A DNA stretch of 64,000 nucleotides from Hymenobacter sp. YIM 151858-1 (GTDB taxonomy: Bacteria > Bacteroidota > Bacteroidia > Cytophagales > Hymenobacteraceae): the NCBI RefSeq assembly GCF_025979705.1, contig NZ_CP110136.1, forward strand, positions 1,860,001 through 1,924,000, read 5' to 3'. The notes under the pieces were generated by a model. It did not search any database. It saw nothing but the letters and a program-made list of their open reading frames with translations, and was not told the origin of the DNA. Of the stretch, positions 52,888 through 61,430 are shown one piece after another; the stretch's first letter is position 1; the number at the start of each line of letters is the position of its first letter. The position numbers were made by a program, and so were the translations under genes.

Positions 52888-53155
52888 GAGCAACCGGTTA
52901 GGTGGGAAAACGCCGCCTTATACGCGGCGCCGCGTAGTTCGGTGTTTTTCGGCAGTGATGCAAAAAGCGCCGGGCGCTTAATGTAGCACGGAGTCGCACT
53001 CGGCGCCGGCGCCGCAGGCGCCAATCCGGAACCGCGCCGCATGGCCCGTAACCCCGCAGCCTCGCATGGTCGGCCTCGCCGACTGCGCCGGGTACCGCTC
53101 AGCGCTACAGCCCGTGCCTTGTTTGCCCCGGTGCTGCTTTTCGCCGTGCACGGCG
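52888..53155. promoter_or_regulatory. pgk upstream region with perfect palindrome
   Basis: TACGCGGCGCCGCGTA at 52921-52936 is a perfect 16-bp palindrome 34 bp upstream of the pgk ATG. AAGCGCC-g-GGCGCTT at 52965-52979 is a second inverted repeat. Either could be an operator or a leader hairpin. No clean minus-strand TAnnTTTG was found. The remaining GC-rich DNA to 53155 shows no gene. Confidence 0.35.
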
Positions 53156-53188
53156 TTCGGCTGCGCGCTCTTTTTTCGCCTAACTTTG
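53156..53188 (+). promoter_or_regulatory. Promoter of the tandem ddl gene
   Basis: TTCGG at 53156-53160 and a perfect -7 element TAACTTTG at 53181-53188 are spaced about 20 bp apart. Transcription should start around 53193, only a few bases from the ATG at 53196, so the mRNA is probably leaderless or nearly so. Confidence 0.55.
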
Positions 53189-53195
53189 CAGCAGC

Positions 53196-55961
53196 ATGAG
53201 AATTGGCATTTTCTTCGGTGGCCCGTCGCGTGAGCGGGAAATTTCCTTTGCTGGCGGCCGCACGGTTTACGATAACCTCGATAAGTCGCTGTTTCAGGCC
53301 GTTCCGGTCTTCGTAGACAGCCACGGCAACTTCATTCTGCTCGACTGGCAGTACCTCTACAAGGGTACCATCCGCGACTTCTACCCGCCCGTGTCGGCTG
53401 TGCCGCAATCGGACCTGAAGCTGCAGGTGTACCTCGAGAGCCTGGGCGAGCTAAGCCACCAGGAGCAAGACCGCATCATCGCGGAGGTAGGCCGCCGCCT
53501 GCGCCCCGACGAGCTGGCCGAGCTGATCGACTTCGCGTTCCTGGCCCTGCACGGCCCGGCCGGCGAAGACGGCGCCATTCAGGGCTTGCTCGAGTGGTAC
53601 GGCATCCCCTACTCCGGCTCCGGCATTTTGCCCTCGGCTTTCGGCATCGATAAGATTGCCCAGAAAACCCTGATCCATGCCCTAGGTCTGCCTTCGCCGG
53701 CCTTCCGCGTGCTCACGGCCGAGGAGTTCGACGCTGCCGACCCGGCTGCCCTGCTGGCTTACCTGCAGCGCGAATTGGGCTTGCCGCTCGTACTGAAAGC
53801 GCCGCGCCAGGGCTCGAGCATCGGCGTAAGCATTGTGCGCGATGCCGACGTGGCCAAGTTCACGGCCGCCGTAGAGCGCAGCCTGTTCCGCCGCACCGTA
53901 ACCCGCGACGACTGGCAGCGCCTAGGTGCCCACGACCGCATTGCCTGGGCGCAGCACCTCACCGACATTCGCGAAGGCATTGGCCTGCCGGTAGTTATTG
54001 ACGAAGCTCTTAGCTATCAGCCATCAGCTGTTAGCGGCGTTCAAGCACAAGAAGCTAACAGCCAACAGCCAGCAGCTAACAACTTCATCTACCATCCCGA
54101 AGAGCTGCTGCGGGCCCTCGATGAGCGCCTCCTGCTTCAGGATTCCGTTCGCCTCACCAACGTGCAGGGCGAGCAGCAGGTGCTGGTCGAAGCCTTCGTG
54201 CAGGGCCGCGAGTTTTCGTGCATCGTAGTGGAGGATGTTGACGGTACGCCGCTGGCCCTGCCCCCTACTGAAATCGTGAAGGGCACCGAGGTGTTCGACT
54301 ACCGCTCGAAGTACCTGCCCGGCATGGCCCGCAAGGTGACGCCCATTGAGCTGCCCGAGGCCGATATTCAGCGCATCCGCGAGCAGTGCGAGCAGCTGTT
54401 TCGCACGTTCGGCTTCCAGGTGTATGCCCGATTGGATGGCTTCATCACCGAAAGCGGCGAGATTTTCCTGAACGACCCGAACACCACGTCGGGCATGCTG
54501 CCGGCTTCGTTCTTCTTCCACCAGGCCGCGGAAATCGGGCTCAACCCCTCGCAGTTCCTCACCTATATTGTGCGCACCTCGTTGGCGGCGCGCCGCCGCG
54601 GCGGTTTGCAGCCCATTAAGCTGGGCCGCAAGCTGCACCAGCTCGACCAGGCCGTGGCCGGTCGTCAGCAGGAGGAGCGGCAGCGCACCAAGGTGGCCGT
54701 AATTATGGGCGGCTATTCGTCGGAGCGTCACATTTCGGTAGAGAGTGGCCGCAACATCTACGAGAAGCTGTCGTCGTCGGCGAAGTACGAGCCGGTGCCG
54801 GTGTTCCTCACGGGTTCGTCGCAGGATTATCAGCTGTACGTGCTGCCCATCAATATCATGTTGAAGGACAACGCCGACGACATTCGCGACAAGGTGCGCC
54901 ATTACGAGGCCGGCCACGGCCCGCACCCCATTCTGGAGCGCATTCGGCAGGAGGCTTCCAAAATCACGCACACCTACGCCGCGCAAGCCGTGGCGGTGCC
55001 CGAAAAGCTGACGTTCGAGCAGCTGGCCGAGCGCGTTGACGAGGTATTTATTGCCTTGCACGGCCGCCCCGGCGAAGACGGTGCCCTGCAGCAGCAGCTC
55101 GAGCGTGTGGGCCTGCCCTACAACGGCTCGGGCGTGAAGTCGAGCAGCATCACCATCAACAAGTTCGAAACCAACCGCCTGCTGCGCGAAGCCGGCCTGC
55201 GCGTAGCCGACCACCGCCTGGCCGCTCGCCTGGAGTGGGAAGCCGACCCCGAAGGCTTCTTCGCGTCGCTGGAACAGCAGTTCGCTTATCCGTTCATCGC
55301 GAAGCCCTCGGACGACGGCTGCTCATCGGCGGTGAAGAAGATCAAGAACCGCCAGGAGCTGGAGGCCTTTACTCGCCTGATTTTCCGCGACCAGGAAGAC
55401 CTGCACGAAGACGCCGCCCGCACCCTCAACCTAGGGTTTAAAGAGGAATTCCCCCGCAAGGAGGTGTTCCTGGTTGAAACGCTGATTTCGCGCGACGGCG
55501 CCAAGCACTTCCTCGAAATCACGGGTGGTTTGCTGACGCACCGCCGCGACGATGGTGGCCGCGACATTGAGGTGTTCGAAGCCTCCGAAGCCCTGGCTAC
55601 GGGCGAGGTGCTGAGCCTGGAGGAGAAATTCCTGGCCGGCGAAGGGCAAAACATTACGCCCGCCCGCTACGCCGCCGACCCGGCCGAGCGCCAGCGCGTT
55701 TCAGAGGAAGTAAAGAAGGTGTTGCGCCGCGTGGCCGAAGTGCTGAACATCGAGGGCTACGCCCGTATCGATGCGTTTGTGCGGGTGCGCGACAACGGCG
55801 AGGTAGAGGTGCTCATCATCGAGGTGAACTCGCTGCCGGGCATGACGCCCGCCACCTGCATCTTCCACCAAACGGCGCTGGCCGGCTACACGCCCTACGA
55901 CTTCATCGACCGCATTCTGGAGTACGGCAAAACGCGTTCAGTTAAAGAGTTAGAGAAGTAG
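53196..55961 (+). CDS. Tandem D-alanine-D-alanine ligase fusion
   Basis: This 921-residue protein consists of two Ddl/ATP-grasp halves (about 1-475 and 497-921). Each has the Ddl N-terminal fold (IGIFFGGPSREREIS; VAVIMGGYSSERHIS), an ALHG-xGEDGA loop, an ATP-grasp core (LPLVLKAPRQGSSIGVS; YPFIAKPSDDGCSSAV) and a metal-site end (FLNDPNTTSGMLP; IIEVNSLPGMTP). In the first half Asn-Asp-Pro-Asn replaces the more usual E-x-N, so the halves may differ in activity. Residues about 271-295 are encoded by an inserted repeat, and the last residues (KELEK) come from another repeat. The next gene is a PASTA protein, consistent with peptidoglycan work. Confidence 0.88.
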   Translation: MRIGIFFGGPSREREISFAGGRTVYDNLDKSLFQAVPVFVDSHGNFILLDWQYLYKGTIRDFYPPVSAVPQSDLKLQVYLESLGELSHQEQDRIIAEVGRRLRPDELAELIDFAFLALHGPAGEDGAIQGLLEWYGIPYSGSGILPSAFGIDKIAQKTLIHALGLPSPAFRVLTAEEFDAADPAALLAYLQRELGLPLVLKAPRQGSSIGVSIVRDADVAKFTAAVERSLFRRTVTRDDWQRLGAHDRIAWAQHLTDIREGIGLPVVIDEALSYQPSAVSGVQAQEANSQQPAANNFIYHPEELLRALDERLLLQDSVRLTNVQGEQQVLVEAFVQGREFSCIVVEDVDGTPLALPPTEIVKGTEVFDYRSKYLPGMARKVTPIELPEADIQRIREQCEQLFRTFGFQVYARLDGFITESGEIFLNDPNTTSGMLPASFFFHQAAEIGLNPSQFLTYIVRTSLAARRRGGLQPIKLGRKLHQLDQAVAGRQQEERQRTKVAVIMGGYSSERHISVESGRNIYEKLSSSAKYEPVPVFLTGSSQDYQLYVLPINIMLKDNADDIRDKVRHYEAGHGPHPILERIRQEASKITHTYAAQAVAVPEKLTFEQLAERVDEVFIALHGRPGEDGALQQQLERVGLPYNGSGVKSSSITINKFETNRLLREAGLRVADHRLAARLEWEADPEGFFASLEQQFAYPFIAKPSDDGCSSAVKKIKNRQELEAFTRLIFRDQEDLHEDAARTLNLGFKEEFPRKEVFLVETLISRDGAKHFLEITGGLLTHRRDDGGRDIEVFEASEALATGEVLSLEEKFLAGEGQNITPARYAADPAERQRVSEEVKKVLRRVAEVLNIEGYARIDAFVRVRDNGEVEVLIIEVNSLPGMTPATCIFHQTALAGYTPYDFIDRILEYGKTRSVKELEK
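54008..54083. repeat. GCTAACAGC-type inverted repeat inside ddl
   Basis: Left arm 54008-54036 (TTAGCTATCAGCCATCAGC...) and right arm 54051-54083 (AAGCTAACAGCCAACAGCC...) are roughly complementary around a 14-bp core. The units match those of the intergenic element at 41043-41155. The insertion keeps the reading frame and adds about 25 Gln/Ala/Ser/Asn-rich residues to the first ligase half. Confidence 0.7.
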
Positions 55962-56045
55962 TGAGTTGAAGAGTTAGGGCGATGCACAGACCGGTTTCCC
56001 TGCTAACTCCTCCATTCAACAACTACTAAACTCAGCAACTCACAA
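55938..56045. repeat. GAGTT/AACTC inverted repeat at the ddl 3' end
   Basis: From AGTTAAAGAGTTAGAG (inside the last codons of ddl) to CAACTCACAACCTC the sequence is built of GAGTT and AACTC units in roughly inverted order. The same AGTTAAAGAGTT string spans the stop codon of the response regulator at 134-145 (minus strand). It fills most of the gap to the PASTA gene. Confidence 0.55.
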
Positions 56046-56063
56046 CCTCATTAACCGCCACCG

Positions 56064-56849
56064 ATGGCTTTCCTTAAATCCGATACTTGGTTCGACCTGC
56101 TGAAGCACCTGCTGGTGATTACGGGCGTGTCGTTGCTGCTGCTGTTCCTGTTCTTCTTTGTGTATCTGCCCGTTACCACCAACCACGGCGAGACGATTGC
56201 GGTACCGAAAGTAACGGGCATGCAAATGGCTGACCTGGACAGCTACCTCGACGACCGCGACCTGGCGTACTTCGTCGACGACAGCACGTACCGGCCCGAT
56301 ATACGGCCCGGCACCGTGCTCACGCAAGACCCCAAGCCGGGCGAAAAGGTGAAGGAAGGCCGGAAAATCTACATTCAGGTGGCCATGAAGAACCCGCCCG
56401 TCATCAAAATGCCCAAGCTGACGGAAGGCTCGCAGAAAAACGCCCAGATGATCCTGAGCAGCTACGGCCTGACGGTGGGTACGCTCACCTTCGTGCCCGA
56501 TCTGCGCCAGAATGCCGTGCTGAAGCAAATGGTGAACGGGAAGGAAATTGAGCCCGGGGCTCCCATTGCCAAAGGCACCCGCGTCGACCTTGTAGTGGGC
56601 GACGGCCTCGGTAACCAGGAGTTCCCGGTGCCCAACGTAGTAGGCATGCCCGCCGACGAAGCCGCTACGCTGTTGGCCGGCCAAGGCCTGGTACCCGGCG
56701 AAACCTTCTACCAGGAGCCCGAAGAAGGCCAGCAGGAAGGCACCATTGTGAAGCAGCGCCCCGAGGCTACGCCGAACGCGACTATTCGCTCGGGTCAGCT
56801 CGTCGACCTGTGGGTGGCGGGCAAGGAGCCTATCAAAGCCGTGCAATAA
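56064..56849 (+). CDS. Membrane-anchored PASTA-domain protein
   Basis: This 261-residue protein has one N-terminal membrane helix (about 18-40, LVITGVSLLLLFLFFFVYL) and three PASTA domains outside (about 45-110, 115-180 and 185-255; for example GTVLTQDPKPGEKVKEG and VPNVVGMPADEAATLL). PASTA domains bind peptidoglycan stem peptides or beta-lactams in kinases and PBPs; here there is no kinase or transpeptidase part. Placement directly after the Ddl fusion suggests a cell-wall role. A strong terminator follows. Confidence 0.88.
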   Translation: MAFLKSDTWFDLLKHLLVITGVSLLLLFLFFFVYLPVTTNHGETIAVPKVTGMQMADLDSYLDDRDLAYFVDDSTYRPDIRPGTVLTQDPKPGEKVKEGRKIYIQVAMKNPPVIKMPKLTEGSQKNAQMILSSYGLTVGTLTFVPDLRQNAVLKQMVNGKEIEPGAPIAKGTRVDLVVGDGLGNQEFPVPNVVGMPADEAATLLAGQGLVPGETFYQEPEEGQQEGTIVKQRPEATPNATIRSGQLVDLWVAGKEPIKAVQ

Positions 56850-56870
56850 CAACCGAGCGTCGTAACGAAA

Positions 56871-56898
56871 GCCACCCGGCCTGCCGGGTGGCTTTTTT
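56871..56898 (+). terminator. Terminator after the PASTA gene
   Basis: GCCACCCGGC (56871-56880) and GCCGGGTGGC (56883-56892) form a perfect 10-bp stem with a T-run to 56898. Confidence 0.88.
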
Positions 56899-56981
56899 GT
56901 TGCCGGGCACCTAGGCTTTACCGCCCGGCGGCATAATCTTTTCGGGCGCTGGCACGTTTGCGGTGCGTAACTTACCCGCTC

Positions 56982-58883
56982 ATGATTTATCGGCTACGTT
57001 TACCATTTGTCGTTTGTGCATTACTGCTGGCCCTAGGCGTGCGCCCGGCCGCAGTACTGGCGCAGCAAGCCGGCGCGCTCCCGTTGCCGGCCGATCCGGC
57101 CCGCGCCGCCCAGCACCAAGCCCCCACCGCGCGGCGCGGCAACGTGCTGCTTACCCTTCCGTTTTTCGAAGACTTTGCCGGCCAGCGCGAGGGCGCGCCC
57201 CACCCCGACCGTTGGGAGCCCAAAGGCGGTGTGCTCGTGAACGAGCGTTTTTCGCTGGCGCCGCCTTCGCGCGGCATTGCCACCTTCGATGGCCTCAATG
57301 CCCAGGGCCGGTCGTACGGCACCACCTCGTCGTTCAGCTTCACCGACACGCTTACCTCGCACCCCATCGACCTGAGCGCGGTGCGCCCAGCCGACCGCAC
57401 CTTCCTGAGTTTTTTCTGGCAGGCGGGCAGCATTGTGGGCGCGCCCTCGGCGCAGTCAAGCACGCGGCCGGTGTTTCTGCAGCTTGAGTTTCTCGACAAC
57501 ACCCAAAACTGGGTAGTGGTGTGGCGTAAGCCCAGCCAAGGGCTGCGCACCGATTTCACCCAGCGCTTTATTGCCGTAAACGAGGCCCGTTTTCTGCACG
57601 CCAATTTCCGTTTTCGCTTCCGCAGCTCGGGCAACCAGTTTGGCACGCGCGACACCTGGAACCTCGATTACCTGGTACTCGACCGCAACCGCGACACCAC
57701 CAACGTATCGTATGCCGATGTGGTGTTGAGCCGGCCGCTGTCGTCGTTGCTGGAGCGCTACACTGCTATGCCGGTGTGGCAATACAACGCGGCTGCCAAC
57801 CCTGCGCAAGAGCTAAACGACAGCACCTTCACCACCTTCAACAACCTCGATGCGGGCGCGGTACCGCCTACCCCGTTCTCCTGGACGGGCACGGTGCGCC
57901 TGCTGCCCGCGGGCGCGCCCCGGCAGTTCCTGACGGGGGGCGCCTCCCTAGGTCCCGGTACCCGGCAATTCTACATCGGCGGGCCGGTGGGCACCAACCC
58001 CGTGCCCGTTACCTCCGACCCCAAGCGCATCGAGCACAGCATTTACATTTCGCTGCTGAATAGCTCCGCCAACCCGCGCACCGCCCCCAACGACACCGTG
58101 CGCCGCATCACCGAGCTCAACAACTACTTCGCCTACGACGACGGCTCGGCCGAGGGCACCACGCTGCTGCGCCAAAGCGAGGCGCGGGCCACCTCGCGGG
58201 CCATGCGCTTTGCGGTTAACCGGCCCGACCAACTGCGGAGCGTGCGCTTTTACTTTGCCGGCGCCACGGCGGCCCCGGGCACGGCGGTACCCACCGACGT
58301 TACCTTAACCTTTGCGGTGTGGGACGCCACCGGGCCCAACGGCTTGCCCGCCGAGCAGCCCCGGGTAACCAAGTCGAAAACGCTGAAAACCGATGCTGCC
58401 CTAGGTGGCCTGCAGGAGGTGGTATTCGATCAGCCGGTGCCGGTGAGCGGCAACTTCTACGTGGGCTACATTCAGCCCGCCACCAACCTGTTTATTCAGT
58501 TCGGGGCCGACCTAAACAGCCGCCAGCCGCGCAACGCTTTCTACGACAACGAAACCGGCGTGTGGGTGGTGTTTTCGAACCGCGACGTGGTGCCCATGCT
58601 GCGGCCCGTAATGACGGGCACCGTAACCGGCACGCGCCCCCCCAAAACTGCGTCCAACATTCAGGTGTACCCCAACCCCAGCCGCGGCACCGTGCAAGTG
58701 GCAGGCCGTTATGCCCGGGCCGCGCTGGTTGATGCCCTAGGTCGGGAGGTGTGGCGGCAGCCGGTCAACGAGGCCGGCCAGCCGCAACTGAACCTCCGCG
58801 CGGTAACTGCCGGCGTGTATTTATTACGCCTCACCTTGCCCGACGGCAGCCTGAGCACGCATCGCCTGGTGCTGCAGCCGTAA
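56982..58883 (+). CDS. T9SS-secreted protein of unknown function
   Basis: This 633-residue protein has a signal peptide (about 1-28, LPFVVCALLLALGVRPAAVLA) and a C-terminal type IX sorting domain (about 560-633, with VYPNPSRGTVQV, LVDALGREVWRQ and AGVYLLRLTLPDGS). The middle is beta-rich and includes a FFEDFAG segment near residue 70 and a NYFAYDDGSAEGTTLL segment, both common in Bacteroidota surface proteins with jelly-roll folds. No catalytic motif is evident. ATG 56982 is chosen over an in-frame upstream start at 56958 because it fits the signal peptide. Confidence 0.85.
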   Translation: MIYRLRLPFVVCALLLALGVRPAAVLAQQAGALPLPADPARAAQHQAPTARRGNVLLTLPFFEDFAGQREGAPHPDRWEPKGGVLVNERFSLAPPSRGIATFDGLNAQGRSYGTTSSFSFTDTLTSHPIDLSAVRPADRTFLSFFWQAGSIVGAPSAQSSTRPVFLQLEFLDNTQNWVVVWRKPSQGLRTDFTQRFIAVNEARFLHANFRFRFRSSGNQFGTRDTWNLDYLVLDRNRDTTNVSYADVVLSRPLSSLLERYTAMPVWQYNAAANPAQELNDSTFTTFNNLDAGAVPPTPFSWTGTVRLLPAGAPRQFLTGGASLGPGTRQFYIGGPVGTNPVPVTSDPKRIEHSIYISLLNSSANPRTAPNDTVRRITELNNYFAYDDGSAEGTTLLRQSEARATSRAMRFAVNRPDQLRSVRFYFAGATAAPGTAVPTDVTLTFAVWDATGPNGLPAEQPRVTKSKTLKTDAALGGLQEVVFDQPVPVSGNFYVGYIQPATNLFIQFGADLNSRQPRNAFYDNETGVWVVFSNRDVVPMLRPVMTGTVTGTRPPKTASNIQVYPNPSRGTVQVAGRYARAALVDALGREVWRQPVNEAGQPQLNLRAVTAGVYLLRLTLPDGSLSTHRLVLQP

Positions 58884-58967
58884 GGCGCCGCTTCGCCGGA
58901 TATTCGCTTTTTTAGCGGTGCGGCTCCGCCTGGGTGCCGCCCAACTTTCCACCCCATCCAACCCCAC

Positions 58968-59267
58968 ATGAACGACATCACCCCCACCGAACTAAAAGAG
59001 CGTCAGCAGCAAAACCAAGCTCCGGTTATCATCGACGTGCGCGAGCCGTGGGAACACGAGGAAACCCGCATCAACGGCAGCCAGAACATTCCGCTGGGCG
59101 AGCTGCCCGCTAAGCTGGAGGACCTCGAAGGCCTGAAAAACCAGGAAGTAGTAGTGCATTGCAAAGGCGGCGGCCGCTCGGCTACGGCCAAAGCCCTGAT
59201 GCAGCAGCACGGCTTCCAGAACGTGCGCAACCTGTTGGGCGGCATCATGGCCTACAACGCGCAGTAA
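58968..59267 (+). CDS. Single-domain rhodanese-like protein
   Basis: This 99-residue rhodanese domain has IIDVREPWEHEETRINGSQNIP at the start and the active-site loop HCKGGGRSATA with the persulfide-forming cysteine near residue 64. Single-domain rhodaneses carry sulfur or, with other partners, serve thiosulfate or arsenate chemistry; the partner here is unknown. No signal peptide, so cytoplasmic. The leader has TTTCCACC before the ATG, like the EPS genes. Confidence 0.9.
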   Translation: MNDITPTELKERQQQNQAPVIIDVREPWEHEETRINGSQNIPLGELPAKLEDLEGLKNQEVVVHCKGGGRSATAKALMQQHGFQNVRNLLGGIMAYNAQ

Positions 59268-59281
59268 CCCACCTAGGGCGT

Positions 59282-59370
59282 AATGTAGCGTGGGCTTCAG
59301 CCCGCGTATATCAGAACGAGCACGTTGTCGTATCGTTCTGACATACGCGGGCTGAAGCCCACGCTACATT
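59282..59370. repeat. Large hairpin repeat (REP-like), 38-bp arms
   Basis: Arms at 59282-59319 and 59333-59370 are complementary over 38 bp with one mismatch, around a 13-nt core. Each arm contains the smaller palindrome GGGCTtcAGCCC. It lies 15 bp after the rhodanese gene, facing the end of recQ. It would fold strongly in RNA and could terminate both transcripts. Confidence 0.85.
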
Positions 59371-59438
59371 TTTGGCCCAGTAAGTACGTAGCCGCTGTAA
59401 ATCCGGATGCTCATGTTCCTACGCAACCTCACCAGCAC

Positions 59439-61364
59439 CTAGGCGGCTTCTAGTTGGCCGGCATCGGTGTAGCGCAGTACGCCGGTATCCACCAGGTCGC
59501 GCAGCAGCGAGGTCAGCGCATCGGCTTGGCTGGGCTGAAAACCAGCCAGCAGCTCGCGCGGAGTACGCGGCGTAGTACGAAGCTGAGCCAGTACCTGCTC
59601 GCGCAGATCGGTGGCTACCACTGGCTTTTGCTGCCGGCGTTTTTCGGCAAGGCAATGGTCGCAGATGCGGCAGGGCTTGCTATCCAGCTCGCCGAAATAC
59701 TCCAGCAACAGTTGCTGGCGGCAGCGCGTGCCGTTGGCGTAGTTGATTACGGCTTCGGTTTTCAGCAGATCACGCTCACGCGCCGTTTCCAGGGCCCTCG
59801 CATCGAGCGGCAATTTGGCGGCATCGTGCCGCGGGGTGGTAAACAGCGCCTGCGGCGACTCGTGCCGCGGCTGGTACTGCACTATGCCCGATTTGTGCAG
59901 GTACTCCAGGGTTTTGCGCACATCCACGGTGCTCCAACGCAGCTGCTGCGACAACGCTCCTTCCGAAATATTCTGAAACGAGCTGAACACCTCGCCGCCG
60001 TACAAACGCAGAATGGCTTTGATGAGCTGGTCGTGCCGCTCGTTGGCCACCTGAAAGCGGTATAAATCGCGCACGTCGAGCGGGATATGCACCTTGGCCG
60101 GGCTGAAAACTGCCTCGTTTAGTTGCACCAGACCTGCCTTTTCAAGCACGCGCATTGCGTTGTGCGCATCAATGGGCTTGAGGCGGTACGTGCTGGCAAA
60201 CTGCTGCAAGTCAAAGTCGAACGCCACGAGCTCGCCCCCGCCCACGGCTGTGCCGGAGTAGTTGGCCAGGGCTTGGTACACGCGCCGCACCACATCGATG
60301 GGCGGATGCCCCAGGGCCACGCGGCGGCGCATTTCGTGGGCGTCGTTGGGGCCCCACAGCAGCACGGCAAAAGCGTACAGCTCGTCGCGGCCGGCGCGGC
60401 CCGCCTCCTGGTAGTAGGCTTCGAGCGAATCGGGCGCATCGAGGTGTACCACGCAGCGCACATCGGGCTTATCGATACCCATGCCAAAGGCGTTGGTAGC
60501 CACCACGATGCGCGTTTTGTCGTTGGTCCAGTCCTGCTGCACGCGGGTGCGCTGGTCGGCGGCGAGGCCGGCGTGGTAAGCGGCGGCGCTCAGGCCGTTT
60601 TGCTGCAGCCAGGCCGCGGCCTGCTCGGTTTGCTTGCGGGTGCGGGCATACACCACCGCCGTTTTGCCCGGCCCCACCCCCTTCAGCACTTGCAGCAGGC
60701 GCTGCAGCTTGTCCTCGGTGTGCAGCACCGAGTACGAAAGGTTGGGTCGCTGAAAGCTGCGCTGGAACGTTTGGCCCGCGGGGCCGAAGTTCAGCTTCTG
60801 CCGAATGTCGTGGCGCACCTCCTCGGTGGCGGTGGCCGTAAGGGCCAGCACCGGCACACCCAGCAGCAGCTCGCGCAAGGCACTGATTTGCAGGTAAGGC
60901 GGCCGAAAGTCGTAGCCCCACTGCGACAGGCAGTGCGCCTCATCCACGGCAATCAGCTGCACCTTCATCTTGCCCACGCGCGCCCTAAACATTTCAGTCA
61001 GCAGCCGCTCCGGCGACACGTACAGAAACTTTACCGGCCCGTACACGCAGTTATCGAGGGTCTGGTCGATGTCGCGGTGGCTCATGCCGGCGTACACCGC
61101 CTCGGCCTTAATGCCGCGCTTGCGCAGGTTTTCTACCTGGTCTTTCATCAGCGCAATCAGCGGCGAGATGACCAGACAAAGTCCGTCTTTGGCCAAGGTG
61201 GGCACCTGAAAGCAAATGCTTTTGCCGCCGCCGGTGGGCAATAAGGCCAGGGTGTCGTGGCCGGCCAATACCGAGCGGATTATTTCCTCCTGCCCCGACC
61301 GGAACGCCTTGTGCCCCCAGTGCTGGCGCAGTACGGAAAGGATGTCGTCGGTAGGTGCAGGCAC
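59439..61364 (-). CDS. recQ: ATP-dependent DNA helicase RecQ
   Basis: This 641-residue 3'-5' DNA helicase acts in recombination and repair. The helicase core has Walker A LLPTGGGKS (near 41-49), the DEAH box VDEAHCLSQWGYDFRP, the TATATEEV motif and the aromatic-rich loop. The RecQ-Ct zinc site has its cysteines in CRQQLLLEYFGE and CRICDHC, followed by a short winged-helix end. There is no HRDC domain, as in many shorter Bacteroidota paralogs. The start is a GTG at 61364; the TAG stop lies in a CCTAGG site. No promoter is evident upstream, only a repeat element. Confidence 0.94.
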   Translation of the reverse strand: MPAPTDDILSVLRQHWGHKAFRSGQEEIIRSVLAGHDTLALLPTGGGKSICFQVPTLAKDGLCLVISPLIALMKDQVENLRKRGIKAEAVYAGMSHRDIDQTLDNCVYGPVKFLYVSPERLLTEMFRARVGKMKVQLIAVDEAHCLSQWGYDFRPPYLQISALRELLLGVPVLALTATATEEVRHDIRQKLNFGPAGQTFQRSFQRPNLSYSVLHTEDKLQRLLQVLKGVGPGKTAVVYARTRKQTEQAAAWLQQNGLSAAAYHAGLAADQRTRVQQDWTNDKTRIVVATNAFGMGIDKPDVRCVVHLDAPDSLEAYYQEAGRAGRDELYAFAVLLWGPNDAHEMRRRVALGHPPIDVVRRVYQALANYSGTAVGGGELVAFDFDLQQFASTYRLKPIDAHNAMRVLEKAGLVQLNEAVFSPAKVHIPLDVRDLYRFQVANERHDQLIKAILRLYGGEVFSSFQNISEGALSQQLRWSTVDVRKTLEYLHKSGIVQYQPRHESPQALFTTPRHDAAKLPLDARALETARERDLLKTEAVINYANGTRCRQQLLLEYFGELDSKPCRICDHCLAEKRRQQKPVVATDLREQVLAQLRTTPRTPRELLAGFQPSQADALTSLLRDLVDTGVLRYTDAGQLEAA

Positions 61365-61430
61365 GGCAGTGGTGTTTGTCGGACGACGAAGTTACGCACG
61401 AAACGCAAGCGAGCAGAACCGTTCACCCCG

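Noticed and set aside
60123-61244. 373-codon rightward ORF inside recQ
   Set aside because: Shadow of the recQ frame, with no start context or motif.
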